DNA of 64,000 nucleotides from Bacteroidota bacterium (GTDB lineage Bacteria; Bacteroidota; Bacteroidia; Chitinophagales; Chitinophagaceae): NCBI GenBank assembly GCA_018970395.1, contig JAGWWM010000003.1:1-64000 (forward strand), read 5' to 3'. Of this stretch, positions 17,172-25,299 are shown piece by piece. The translations under genes were made by a program, and so were the position numbers. Within the stretch, counting starts at the first letter, position 1. Each line of letters opens with the position of its first letter. The notes below the pieces were generated by a model. The model made no database searches. It saw nothing but the letters and a program-made list of their open reading frames with translations, and had not been told where the DNA came from.

Positions 17172-17881
17172 ATTGATTTAAACAAGTCACTTCTGCAAAA
17201 CAGCGTATTTAAATTTGTATCTGCATAAACCCGATAACCCTGTTTTTGCATGTATTCAATGATTTCATTATTTTTTTCCAAGGTGTTATTCATAGAAAAC
17301 AAAATCGTTTCAACGCAAACCAACTCGGGTCTTATCTTATTGAAGTCGATGCTTTTCAAAATTGGCAAATCCAATCCTTCAACATCAATTGAAAGGTAAT
17401 TGATATGCCCGATCATAAAGTTCTCTAATATTTGATTGACAGTATCCAGTTTTACTTTATTGATGGCATATTGAATGCCTGATTCTTTCTTCTTCTTTTC
17501 TGCATCTTCTTTTAAAAAGGTATTCCATGCGTTGTGATATCCGGGAAAGGAATAAAATTCAGCTTCAGAAGTACTATTTGCAGAAATGCCCATATTTAAG
17601 ACCAAATCTCTGGGGCGTTTTTGCTTTAACTGTGGTATCAGGGAACTATCCGGCTCAACACATACCCCCTTTGCTCCATTGAGATAGAACAAATAGGTGT
17701 TATTGCCCTTAACAGGATGATTTGCGCCAATATCCATATAAAAGGGGTTTTTGACGCCGATGCTATTGAAAAAATAGGTTGCAATCAAGTCCTCCCCACT
17801 TTGCGCATAGCTGACACTTGAACGCAAAAGAATCGAATCAATCGCCTTTTTCAATTTCAATATAATTCTACCGGGATGCAC
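17168..17881 (-). CDS. FkbM-family methyltransferase
   Basis: SAM-dependent O-methyltransferase, probably acting on a sugar of the surface glycan. The 237-residue protein has the FkbM opening SYAQSGEDLIATYFF, the SAM loop YMDIGANHPVKGNNTYLFY (about 48-66), the second acidic strand VCVEPDSSLIPQL, and a downstream YLSIDVEGLDLPILKSIDF, all characteristic of the family. The start appears to be GTG at 17881; no in-frame ATG lies before the conserved region. It overlaps the SDR gene by 4 bases and follows the C-methyltransferase gene by 17 bases. Confidence 0.88.
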   Translation of the reverse strand: MHPGRIILKLKKAIDSILLRSSVSYAQSGEDLIATYFFNSIGVKNPFYMDIGANHPVKGNNTYLFYLNGAKGVCVEPDSSLIPQLKQKRPRDLVLNMGISANSTSEAEFYSFPGYHNAWNTFLKEDAEKKKKESGIQYAINKVKLDTVNQILENFMIGHINYLSIDVEGLDLPILKSIDFNKIRPELVCVETILFSMNNTLEKNNEIIEYMQKQGYRVYADTNLNTLFCRSDLFKSI

Positions 17882-17898
17882 GATGCAAAAAAAGGGGG

Positions 17899-19155
17899 CT
17901 ATTTTTTATAAATATCGATGCTAGGTATAGGGAAAATAAATCCGGTTCCTTTTTCCAGCGCCTCTTTTTCCCGCTCAATAAACTCGGCTTTAAAGTGCCA
18001 GGGAAGCACCAGGTAATAATCAGGGTTCATTGCCCTGCTTTCTGCCTCGCTGATAATAGGGATATTGGTTCCAAGTGTATAGGCACCATACTTGTCGGGA
18101 TTTCTTTCTGCCGCATATTCCACCAACATATTGTTAATGTCGCACCACTGTAAAATGGTATTTCCTTTAGTGGAAGCACCATAAATATGGACTTTTTTGC
18201 CTTGCTTTTTTAATTCAACCAGCAACTGCTGTAAATCATCTTTTACTTTTTCAATTCTATACTGGAAAGCAATATAGGGTTTATCTGTATCCAACTCCAG
18301 ATCAAATTCCTTTTGTCTTATTTCATTCATAAAATGATGATCAGACAAACTGTAATACAAGCCGCTTTCCTTGTGAGTGGCAAAACAACGGATACTGCCC
18401 CCATTGATGTCATTAAAACTGATTTTAAAAATTTTCATTTGCGCTTTCGCTGCAATCTTCTCCAGCACTGCCAGACTATAGTACTCCAGATGCTCATGAC
18501 ATATAGTATCATAGCTGTCAAGCTCAAGCATACGGGGCATATAACTCATCTCGAAAATCCAGATACCTTCCGGAGAAAGTGCATTTTTTATATTTCGAAC
18601 AAAAGCTACCGGATCTTCCAGATCGTAAAACATGGCGATGGAAGTAATGATATCCAGCTTGTTTCCGTCCATTACTTTATCCAATTCGGCTGAAGGGAAA
18701 ATATCCTGAACGACTTTCGCTCCTTTAACTTCCTGTGCCACATCACTGGGATCACAACCGTATTTTACAAAGTGTTGAGGGTAATACCCCAATAATGTTC
18801 CATCATTACAGCCAATATCCAGCACCTTGCAGTTGTCTTTTTTTACGATGGCGAGCGCCTCGTCGGCAATATTTTTGAGGTGATTCCTCATTGTAGTGTT
18901 GGTACCGCTTCTGTACCAATATGCCGCATACAAGATTTCAGGCGGTACACTGTGTTCCATCTGCAGCAACCCACAGGCATTCTCGTCGAGTTGCGGATTA
19001 CAGCGAACGAGTGAACAATTTATTTTTCGGGTTGAAGGCATTTCCTTTCCAGGTTTTACAAATGAACCTTGCAAATACTGGGGTCCCAGATCAATTACCG
19101 GCGTTAATGAGGAAGAACCACATACCCTGCAGGTGGTTCGTTTACGTACGTGCAT
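17899..19155 (-). CDS. Sugar C-methyltransferase-like SAM methyltransferase
   Basis: Probably methylates a ketosugar at carbon, in the group of TylC3-like NDP-hexose C-methyltransferases. It has 418 residues: an N-terminal zinc-binding domain (TTCRVCGSSSLTPVIDLG with further Cys residues in NCSLVRC and NACGLLQM), a Rossmann SAM domain (KVLDIGCNDGTLLGYY), and a C-terminal domain beginning near VHIYGASTKGNT, as in the Methyltransf_13/11/14 architecture. I prefer the ATG at 19155; a TTG at 19161 gives two more residues. It follows the small unknown gene by 6 bases. C3-methyl branched sugars are a reasonable guess for the product. Confidence 0.88.
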   Translation of the reverse strand: MHVRKRTTCRVCGSSSLTPVIDLGPQYLQGSFVKPGKEMPSTRKINCSLVRCNPQLDENACGLLQMEHSVPPEILYAAYWYRSGTNTTMRNHLKNIADEALAIVKKDNCKVLDIGCNDGTLLGYYPQHFVKYGCDPSDVAQEVKGAKVVQDIFPSAELDKVMDGNKLDIITSIAMFYDLEDPVAFVRNIKNALSPEGIWIFEMSYMPRMLELDSYDTICHEHLEYYSLAVLEKIAAKAQMKIFKISFNDINGGSIRCFATHKESGLYYSLSDHHFMNEIRQKEFDLELDTDKPYIAFQYRIEKVKDDLQQLLVELKKQGKKVHIYGASTKGNTILQWCDINNMLVEYAAERNPDKYGAYTLGTNIPIISEAESRAMNPDYYLVLPWHFKAEFIEREKEALEKGTGFIFPIPSIDIYKK

Positions 19156-19161
19156 ATTCAA

Positions 19162-19602
19162 CTATTTTGAAGACAAAATCAATTCTTTGAATGTAAGATC
19201 AATCGCATCTATGCAATTATTGCGCTCCAGATTCAGTACCGCCAACTGCTTAATCAGCTTGTCTTTTTGATCCATTGGCACATTTTCAATATCATAACCT
19301 TTTTCAACCTCATGCCACAATTTACAATTCACCTCAGACAATTGATAAAACAGGGCTCCAATATTTCCCTTAGCCTCCGCTACTTCATTGCCTTCTTTTT
19401 TGAAAACCTTATTCGCCGCAAAGGTTAATTTTTCAATTGGAATTAATCCGGCTATTGATTGAGCCACAAAATCATCAATTTCCTGTTGTAATTGGCTGGA
19501 TTGTTTAGCAAGACTCTCCAATCGAGCAGCATCATCGGTATGATACTCTTTTAATTTTACGATCGTGAGCTTGTCGCAAAGCATGCCCAAAGTTTCTGCC
19601 AT
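19162..19602 (-). CDS. Small helical protein of unknown function, first gene of the glycan operon
   Basis: No function recognised. The 146 residues are predicted mostly helical, with heptad-like stretches (LESLAKQSSQLQQEIDDFV) and a C-terminal QLAVLNLERNNCIDAIDLTF. The start, MAETLGMLCDKLTIVKLKEY, recalls small DUF6165/DUF4254-like proteins that often sit beside heptosyltransferase-type genes; I cannot confirm membership. Neither membrane segment nor signal peptide is present. It begins the nine-gene operon just after a strong promoter match, so it may regulate or scaffold the glycan enzymes. Confidence 0.7.
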   Translation of the reverse strand: MAETLGMLCDKLTIVKLKEYHTDDAARLESLAKQSSQLQQEIDDFVAQSIAGLIPIEKLTFAANKVFKKEGNEVAEAKGNIGALFYQLSEVNCKLWHEVEKGYDIENVPMDQKDKLIKQLAVLNLERNNCIDAIDLTFKELILSSK

Positions 19603-19622
19603 AAAGAGATTTCTATATTGAG

Positions 19623-19651
19623 CAAAGATATTGGCTAGGTGTTAAATACAA
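19623..19651 (-). promoter_or_regulatory. Promoter of the glycan operon (TTG-N18-TATCTTTG)
   Basis: On the minus strand a TTG (19651-19649) is followed after 18 bases by TATCTTTG (19630-19623), an exact match to the Bacteroidota consensus TTG-N(18-20)-TAnnTTTG. Transcription would begin near 19616, about 14 bases before the first ATG at 19602. It is the only strong match in the 64-base gap to mqnA and would drive all nine genes down to 11276. Confidence 0.7.
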
Positions 19652-19666
19652 GCATAAAAACACCGC

Positions 19667-20419
19667 TTAATCTTTCATGAACTGCTTATACCAATTTAGA
19701 AACAAGCCCATCCCTTTCAGATAATCAGGCGTCAAACGATAGGCAATACAGTTTTTATAATATTTTCCCAAGTCAAAATGTGGATACGCTTGAAGTTGGA
19801 TGATGGTCTCTATAAATTGTTGCCCTAATTGATTAACCTGATTGAACAAATCAATCCATTCTTTATCCATCTCCCTCAAACTCACCCATACCGCAAACAC
19901 AAATGGCAAGCCAGTCATTGCTCTCCAGGCCGTTGCCAAATCATGGCGATAAGCAAACCGATCATGGAATTGCAATGCCCTGTCTCCAATAATCAATCCG
20001 GCCGTATCCCCCTGAATCTTGTCAATATAGCTTTCGTTCGTGGCAGCCAGCCATTCCACCTCCTGCTTCCAATGTTCTTTGAATAAAATTTTAAGCAAGG
20101 CCACCGACGTCCTGCTCTGATAATCCAAATAGACTTTTTTTATTTCCGACAACGGTTTTTCGCTGAACAAACAAACTGATGCCACTTCAAAATCGGAGGC
20201 AATACAGTAATCACTTACAATATGATATTCGGGCAATTCAGGTAAGATAGCAACCGGTACAAGCGCAACATCCAGCTCCCCTTTCTTCAGCATCTCCGCC
20301 AACCGAGCAGGATATGACAATATGAGTTCATGATCTTTCAAAAAAGATTCCTGCTGCATACCGTATATCAGCGGCTTGGTATTCAAATAAGTAACCGCCC
20401 CGATCTTTATCTTCTTCAA
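19667..20419 (-). CDS. mqnA: Chorismate dehydratase, futalosine menaquinone pathway
   Basis: Converts chorismate to 3-enolpyruvylbenzoate, the first step of the futalosine route to menaquinone. The sequence KKIKIGAVTYLNTKPLIYGM is the family's N-terminus, followed by LVPVAILPEL, YLDYQSRTSVALLKILF and GLIIGDRALQF, as in periplasmic-binding-protein-like MqnA. I place the start at a TTG (20419), giving 250 residues and beginning right at the conserved KKIKIG. ATGs at 20452 and 20497 would add hydrophobic residues unlike the family. It is divergent from purB. The other mqn genes are not in the window. Confidence 0.85.
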   Translation of the reverse strand: MKKIKIGAVTYLNTKPLIYGMQQESFLKDHELILSYPARLAEMLKKGELDVALVPVAILPELPEYHIVSDYCIASDFEVASVCLFSEKPLSEIKKVYLDYQSRTSVALLKILFKEHWKQEVEWLAATNESYIDKIQGDTAGLIIGDRALQFHDRFAYRHDLATAWRAMTGLPFVFAVWVSLREMDKEWIDLFNQVNQLGQQFIETIIQLQAYPHFDLGKYYKNCIAYRLTPDYLKGMGLFLNWYKQFMKD

Positions 20420-20523
20420 TTGAATTAATTTTGCCCTGCAAAGAAACAACATTAATGGAAGGAAAGGGTATTTAGTCCCATCTAAAAAAACATCCAATCT
20501 TTCCCAAAATAAAGAAATCAGCC

Positions 20524-21870
20524 ATGGAGCTTCAAGCCCTTACTGCTCTCTCCCCCATTGACGGAAGATATCGAAATCAATTGCAACATCTGGATGCTTA
20601 TTTTTCAGAATTTGCACTGATTCAGCATCGCATCGAAATAGAAATTCAGTACTTCCTGTTTCTGAGTGAAAAGAAATTTTTCAAGGTGTCAGAAAAAGAT
20701 AAGAAAGCACTACACGCGATCTACCAAAATTTTACCCCAGAGCAGGCAAAAGCCGTCAAGGATCTTGAAAAAATTACGAATCACGACGTTAAAGCCGTTG
20801 AATATTTCATTAAAGCTGAGCTGGAAAAGATCGGCTTATCTCCATTGAAAGAATGGGTACATTTTGGTCTGACCTCACAGGACATCAACAACACTGCCAT
20901 TCCACTTAGCTGGAAAAGATCCCTGGAAAATGAATACCTGCCGGCTATCAGCAACCTGATCCTGCAATTAACAACAATGGCTAAGGATTGGAAAAACATT
21001 CCCATGCTGGCACGCACCCACGGTCAACCAGCCTCTCCAACCATGCTGGGGAAAGAAATTATGGTTTTTGTGGAACGATTATCCAATCAATTTAACCGTC
21101 TCGCTGAAATGCCCACTGGTGCTAAATTCGGAGGAGCTACGGGTAATTTTAATGCGCATCAAGTGGCTTTTCCCAATACAGACTGGATCGCTTTCGGGAA
21201 CGAATTTGTAGAAAAGAAACTGGGATTAAAACGACAACAGTTTACCACTCAAATAGAACATTACGATTCATTAGCCGAACAGATGGATGCCCTCAAAAGA
21301 ATCAATACCATTCTTATTGATTTTTGCAGGGATATCTGGACCTATATTTCAATGGACTATTTCGGACAAAAAATTAAAAAGGGAGAAGTCGGCTCTTCCG
21401 CCATGCCGCATAAAGTAAACCCCATTGATTTTGAAAATGCCGAAGGAAATTTAGGTATTGCCAATGCTTTATGGAAGCATTTGTCAGCTAAATTACCAGT
21501 TTCACGATTACAGCGGGATCTCACCGATTCTACTGTCTTAAGAAATCTAGGTGTTCCGTTTGCGCATACCATTCTTTCTTTAAAATCCATTGAGAAAGGA
21601 CTGCAAAAGCTAATCCTGCGGGAAGACAAATTAAAGGCAGATCTTGAAGCCAACTGGGCGGTGGTAACGGAGGCTATCCAGACTATTTTAAGAAGAGAAA
21701 ACTACCCCAATCCGTACGAGGCATTAAAGGACTTAAGTCGAGGAAATCAATTGATCAACAAGGAAGCCATTCATCATTTTATTGATAGCCTCAAAATTTC
21801 TGCAGCCTTAAAAAAAGAACTGAAGAAAATCAGTCCTCATAATTATACGGGTAGAATATTGGTTAATTAA
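20524..21870 (+). CDS. purB: Adenylosuccinate lyase
   Basis: Cleaves SAICAR and adenylosuccinate, releasing fumarate, in two steps of purine synthesis; cytosolic homotetramer. The 448-residue protein opens LTALSPIDGRYRNQLQHL, as in the E. coli-like subgroup. It has the catalytic MLARTHGQPASPTMLGKEI and the fumarase/aspartase superfamily signature GSSAMPHKVNPIDFENAEG (about residue 290), which carries the flexible-loop serine. The length is typical. It stands alone between mqnA and yraN, and its stop runs into a TTAATTA-rich tract. Confidence 0.96.
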   Translation: MELQALTALSPIDGRYRNQLQHLDAYFSEFALIQHRIEIEIQYFLFLSEKKFFKVSEKDKKALHAIYQNFTPEQAKAVKDLEKITNHDVKAVEYFIKAELEKIGLSPLKEWVHFGLTSQDINNTAIPLSWKRSLENEYLPAISNLILQLTTMAKDWKNIPMLARTHGQPASPTMLGKEIMVFVERLSNQFNRLAEMPTGAKFGGATGNFNAHQVAFPNTDWIAFGNEFVEKKLGLKRQQFTTQIEHYDSLAEQMDALKRINTILIDFCRDIWTYISMDYFGQKIKKGEVGSSAMPHKVNPIDFENAEGNLGIANALWKHLSAKLPVSRLQRDLTDSTVLRNLGVPFAHTILSLKSIEKGLQKLILREDKLKADLEANWAVVTEAIQTILRRENYPNPYEALKDLSRGNQLINKEAIHHFIDSLKISAALKKELKKISPHNYTGRILVN

Positions 21871-21896
21871 TAATTAGTAATTAATAATTAATAATT
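21864..21896. repeat. AT-rich TTAATTA words after purB
   Basis: The words TTAATTAATAATTAGTAATT and TTAATAATTAATAATTG follow and overlap the purB stop codon. They match tracts at 5990, 24677, 24731, 37526 and 47151. Confidence 0.55.
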
Positions 21897-21897
21897 G

Positions 21898-21935
21898 GAA
21901 ACCCACAACCTACAACCAACAACTTCTTCTAGCTT
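21898..21935 (-). repeat. GGTTGTAGG-type words 3' of yraN
   Basis: Read on the yraN strand this is GTTGTTGGTTGTAGGTTGTG, starting about 20 bases after the yraN stop. It belongs to the same word family as 22986, 39076, 56916 and 59720, always in the sense of the gene just ended. Confidence 0.5.
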
Positions 21936-21943
21936 CAACCTCT

Positions 21944-22300
21944 TTACCCAATATCTTCAATCAATGTAATTTGAGGCTCCTGTTCACTCTGCAATAGAAT
22001 ACTGAGAATATCATACTGCACCCTGATCCGATTATCTTTATACCGATGAAGGTAGGCTGCTCCGGCAGCTTTCATGCGCCTGAACTTGGCACGGGTAACG
22101 CCTTCCTCCGGGTACCCGTACTGTAAACTCTTTCGGGTTTTCACTTCTACAAAATGAAGTGTCTCCCCCTTTTCAGCCACAATATCCAGTTCATAATGGT
22201 AACAGCGCCAATTAGTGTGTAAAATGAAAAATCCCTGACGGGATAGCCAGTTAATCGCAATCACTTCGCCCTCCTGGCCGGTTGCATGGTGTTGATTCAT
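21944..22300 (-). CDS. UPF0102/YraN-family protein, endonuclease-like
   Basis: Small cytosolic protein with the RNase-H-like/restriction endonuclease fold; role in DNA metabolism suspected but not established. From the ATG at 22300 it has 118 residues, starting MNQHHATGQEGEVIAINWL. It shows the core motif YHYELDIVAEKGETLHFVEVKTR, where Glu/Asp-Ile-Val and FVEVK form the nuclease-like D-ExK site. The upstream ATG at 22336 adds 12 residues of unconserved, hydrophobic sequence. It lies convergent with purB and divergent from the DUF6580 membrane protein. Confidence 0.9.
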   Translation of the reverse strand: MNQHHATGQEGEVIAINWLSRQGFFILHTNWRCYHYELDIVAEKGETLHFVEVKTRKSLQYGYPEEGVTRAKFRRMKAAGAAYLHRYKDNRIRVQYDILSILLQSEQEPQITLIEDIG

Positions 22301-22412
22301 AAAGGTGTTTTGTGCAAATTTCAGGAATATCCACATACGTGAAAACTTATTTCTTTACAGATTGACGAAATGGAATGCTTTTTAACTATTTTTGACCCTC
22401 AATTTGAATTTT

Positions 22413-22976
22413 ATGCAACAGAAAAAAAATATACTCCTTACACTTGCCGCCTTTATTTTAGTTGCCGGTCTTTACAGATTGATTCCGGAACGTCCGCTCG
22501 GCTTTGCTCCTCAAATAGCGATGGCGCTTTTCGCCGGATCGGTGATTCAAAATAAAAAATGGGCGTTTGCCATTCCCCTCTCGAGCATACTGATCGGAGA
22601 TATTCTTTTCGAGTTGCTTTACCAAAACGGGCTGAGTGCCTTTGGCGGATTTTATGAAGGGCAATTCCTCAACTATCTTTTATTCGCAAGCATTACTGTA
22701 ATTGGATTTTTAATACAGAATCAAAAAATAGGTTCCATCGCAGCCGGCTCTCTGGCAGCTCCTACTTTCTATTTCCTAATCAGCAATTTCGCTGTATGGA
22801 TCAGTGGTGGCGGCTTTAATCGCCCTAAAACATTTGAAGGATTAATGACTGCTTATATTGATGGCATTCCCTTTTATCAAGGCAGTTTAATGGCCACCCT
22901 GTTATTCTCAGCGATATTCTTTGGCACATTTATTTTGACACAAAAAAACAAGGTAGTTAACACGGTGATTGAGTAA
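22413..22976 (+). CDS. DUF6580-family membrane protein
   Basis: Integral membrane protein of unknown role. The 187 residues hold about six hydrophobic segments: ILLTLAAFILVAGLYRLI, an amphipathic GFAPQIAMALFAGSVI, AFAIPLSSILIGDILFELL, YLLFASITVIGFLI, IAAGSLAAPTFYFLISNFAVW and LMATLLFSAIFFGTFIL. RLIPERPLGFAP and the SNFAVWISGGG motif are typical of the family, annotated in Bacteroidota as a putative transport protein. The start at 22413 is preferred over 22392 because MQQKKNILLT begins directly at the first helix. It ends beside a long tandem repeat. Confidence 0.78.
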   Translation: MQQKKNILLTLAAFILVAGLYRLIPERPLGFAPQIAMALFAGSVIQNKKWAFAIPLSSILIGDILFELLYQNGLSAFGGFYEGQFLNYLLFASITVIGFLIQNQKIGSIAAGSLAAPTFYFLISNFAVWISGGGFNRPKTFEGLMTAYIDGIPFYQGSLMATLLFSAIFFGTFILTQKNKVVNTVIE

Positions 22977-22985
22977 ATCAATTTC

Positions 22986-23042
22986 TTACAACCTACAACT
23001 TACAACCTACAACTTACAACCTACAACTTACAACCTATAACT
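22986..23042 (-). repeat. Tandem 14-base GGTTGTAAGTTGTA repeat 3' of the carboxylase gene
   Basis: About four head-to-tail copies of a 14-base unit (on the minus strand GGTTGTAAGTTGTA) end 4 bases after the carboxylase stop codon. They carry no spacers, unlike a CRISPR. In the transcript this would be a U/G-rich, poorly structured tail. Confidence 0.75.
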
Positions 23043-23045
23043 TTT

Positions 23046-24671
23046 TCACACCTGAAACACCCCCAACTTCATCTCTTCCATAACAGGTTGATGATTGGCA
23101 GCGCTTATTCCTTCGCTGATAACCCTTCTGGTTTCTTTCGGATCAATGATGGCGTCCACCCACAAACGGGCAGCGGCGTAATAAGGAGTGGTTTGGGTTT
23201 CGTATTTCTGCTTGATTTCCTGTAATAATTTTTGTTCCGCTTCCGGGGAAACTTCCCCACCCTTCGCTTTCATCGCAGCTACCTGAATTTGCAATAAAGT
23301 CTTGGCCGCCTGTTCACCGCCCATCACGGCTATTTTTGCCGTAGGCCAAGCGTAGATAAACCGGGGATCGTAAGCTTTTCCACACATGGCATAATTGCCG
23401 GCTCCGTAAGAATTTCCTACCACGATAGTAATCTTCGGCACTACGCTATTGGCGACTGCATTCACTAACTTAGCGCCATCTTTGATAATTCCGGAATGCT
23501 CACTTCTACTGCCCACCATAAAACCAGTGACATCCTGCAAAAACACCAATGGAATTTTTTTCTGGTTGCAATTTAAAATAAATCTTGCTGCCTTATCCGC
23601 ACTGTCATTATAAATCACTCCCCCCATCTGCATCTCGCCTTTCTTATTTTTAAAAACCAGACGCTGATTGGCTACAATGCCCACAGACCATCCATCAACA
23701 CGGGCATAACCGCAGATAATGGATTTCCCATAATCTTCTTTAAACTGATCAAATTCACTGTTGTCAACAATCCGCTCAATGATCTGCAGCATATCGTACG
23801 TTTTACCATCAGAAGGAAAAATCTGATATAATTCTTCCGGATCTTTTTTGGGTGCAACGGAAGCGATACGATCAAAACCTGCTTTGGGTTTGGCACCAAT
23901 ACGACTCATGATTTTTTTCACTTCATCCAGACACTCCTGTTCTGTTTTGAATTTATAGTCGGCAATACCGCTCAGTTCCGTATGCGTTACCGCACCACCC
24001 AACGTTTCTGCATCAATATCTTCTCCAATAGCTGCCTTTACCAAATAAGGTCCAGCCAAAAAGATAGAACCGTTTCCTTCTACCATCAGTGTTTCATCAC
24101 TCATAATGGGTAGATAAGCCCCTCCTGCCACACAAGCACCCATCACCGCAGCGATTTGTGTAATACCCATAGCACTCATTTTGGCATTGTTGCGAAAGAT
24201 GCGACCAAAATGTTCTTTATCGGGGAATATCTCATCCTGCATGGGAAGAAAGACTCCAGCACTATCCACCAGATAAATGATTGGCAAATGATTTTCCATC
24301 GCAATCTCCTGCATCCTCAAATTCTTCTTTGCACTGATAGGAAACCATGCCCCCGCTTTTACGGTCTGATCATTGGCCGCAATCACACACTGACGACCGC
24401 TTACATATCCAATCCCCGCAACTGTTCCTCCTGCCGGACAGCCTCCCTGCTCTTTATACATATCATACCCCACAAAAGCTCCTATTTCAATGAAGGGACG
24501 GTCTTCATCAATGAGATATTCAATGCGCTCACGTGCAGTGAGCTTGTTCCTTTCTTTTTGTTTGGCAATTGACTTCTTCCCTCCACCTTCTGCAATGATC
24601 GCTAAGCGGCGACGCATTTCAGACAAGGCTAATTTGAGGGTGTCTTCGTTTTTATTTAATTGAATATCCAT
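23046..24671 (-). CDS. Acyl-CoA carboxylase, carboxyltransferase (beta) subunit
   Basis: Carboxyltransferase half of a biotin-dependent acyl-CoA carboxylase (propionyl-, methylcrotonyl- or geranyl-CoA type). The 541-residue protein has the N- and C-terminal crotonase-like domains. Visible features are NKLTARERIEYLIDED, CPAGGTVAGIGYVSGRQCV, ACVAGGAYLPIMSDE and, in the C half, LQDVTGFMVGSRSEHSGI and SYGAGNYAMCGKAYDPRF. These read closer to methylcrotonyl-CoA carboxylase beta (about 535 residues) than to propionyl-CoA beta, but substrate is uncertain. No biotin-carrier/biotin carboxylase gene is adjacent. It lies downstream of pyrR in a same-strand series. Confidence 0.87.
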   Translation of the reverse strand: MDIQLNKNEDTLKLALSEMRRRLAIIAEGGGKKSIAKQKERNKLTARERIEYLIDEDRPFIEIGAFVGYDMYKEQGGCPAGGTVAGIGYVSGRQCVIAANDQTVKAGAWFPISAKKNLRMQEIAMENHLPIIYLVDSAGVFLPMQDEIFPDKEHFGRIFRNNAKMSAMGITQIAAVMGACVAGGAYLPIMSDETLMVEGNGSIFLAGPYLVKAAIGEDIDAETLGGAVTHTELSGIADYKFKTEQECLDEVKKIMSRIGAKPKAGFDRIASVAPKKDPEELYQIFPSDGKTYDMLQIIERIVDNSEFDQFKEDYGKSIICGYARVDGWSVGIVANQRLVFKNKKGEMQMGGVIYNDSADKAARFILNCNQKKIPLVFLQDVTGFMVGSRSEHSGIIKDGAKLVNAVANSVVPKITIVVGNSYGAGNYAMCGKAYDPRFIYAWPTAKIAVMGGEQAAKTLLQIQVAAMKAKGGEVSPEAEQKLLQEIKQKYETQTTPYYAAARLWVDAIIDPKETRRVISEGISAANHQPVMEEMKLGVFQV

Positions 24672-24676
24672 ATGTG

Positions 24677-24762
24677 ATTAATTAGAAATTAATAATTAGT
24701 AATTAACAATATTCGACAGAATTATATTCAATTCTTAATTATTAATTATCAATTATTAATTC
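24677..24762. repeat. Two AT-rich TTAATTA tracts 3' of pyrR
   Basis: Two blocks (24677-24708 and 24731-24762) of ATTAATAATTAGTAATTAA-like words fill most of the 84 bases between the pyrR stop and the carboxylase start. The second block runs up to the pyrR stop. Their complementary nature may allow a long weak hairpin. Confidence 0.55.
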
Positions 24763-25274
24763 GTCAACAAAACCTCCCCCTTCTCCCAATCCACCGACAC
24801 ATTCTGAGAGAAAATGGTATCAATTGCTCTTCCTACATAATCAGGCTGTATGGGCAATTGTCTGTTAAATCTGCGATCAGCAAGCACACACAATTCCACT
24901 TTGGAAGGCCTGCCAAAATCAATCAGAGCATCCATCGCCGCACGAATCGTTCTGCCCGTATACAGGACATCATCAATCAGGATTACCTGTTTGTTTTCAA
25001 TCTGAAAATCTATCGTTGTCTGATTGGCAATATGCAATTCCTTATGCACATCATCACGATAAAAAGTTATATCCAGCTTTCCGTAGCGAATCGTTAATTC
25101 GGGATAGGCTGTCCGAATCGTTTCTACAATTCGCTCTGCCAATAGCACTCCTCTTGGCTGCAACCCTACTATGACGGTATCGGTAAATGGATAATGATTC
25201 TCGATCAACTGGTACGACAACCGCTGGATGGTCAATTGCAATTGCTCTCGGGATAATATAACTTTTGCTGCCAT
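24756..25274 (-). CDS. pyrR: PyrR-type phosphoribosyltransferase
   Basis: Uracil phosphoribosyltransferase-fold protein; in Gram-positives PyrR also binds pyr mRNA to attenuate transcription. It has 172 residues: VIVGLQPRGVLLAERI (phosphoribosyl loop), a flexible middle (ITFYRDDV), and the PRPP-binding motif VILIDDVLYTGRTIRAAMDAL. The C-terminal FGRPSKVELCVLADRRFNRQLPIQPDYVG is the PyrR signature, with the arginines used for RNA binding in Bacillus. I see no pyr attenuator near it here, and pyrE is 33 kb away, so the RNA-binding role is unproven in this genome. It lies 25 bases after pruA. Confidence 0.92.
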   Translation of the reverse strand: MAAKVILSREQLQLTIQRLSYQLIENHYPFTDTVIVGLQPRGVLLAERIVETIRTAYPELTIRYGKLDITFYRDDVHKELHIANQTTIDFQIENKQVILIDDVLYTGRTIRAAMDALIDFGRPSKVELCVLADRRFNRQLPIQPDYVGRAIDTIFSQNVSVDWEKGEVLLTN

Positions 25275-25299
25275 GATTATTTGTCAAACATATTAAATC

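Noticed and set aside
22986-23042. Possible CRISPR array from evenly repeated units
   Set aside because: The 14-base units are head to tail with no unique spacers; it is a tandem repeat.
24756-25274. PyrR attenuator (anti-terminator hairpin) in the pyrR leader
   Set aside because: Only 25 bases separate pruA and pyrR, without the conserved binding loop; no other pyr gene is close.
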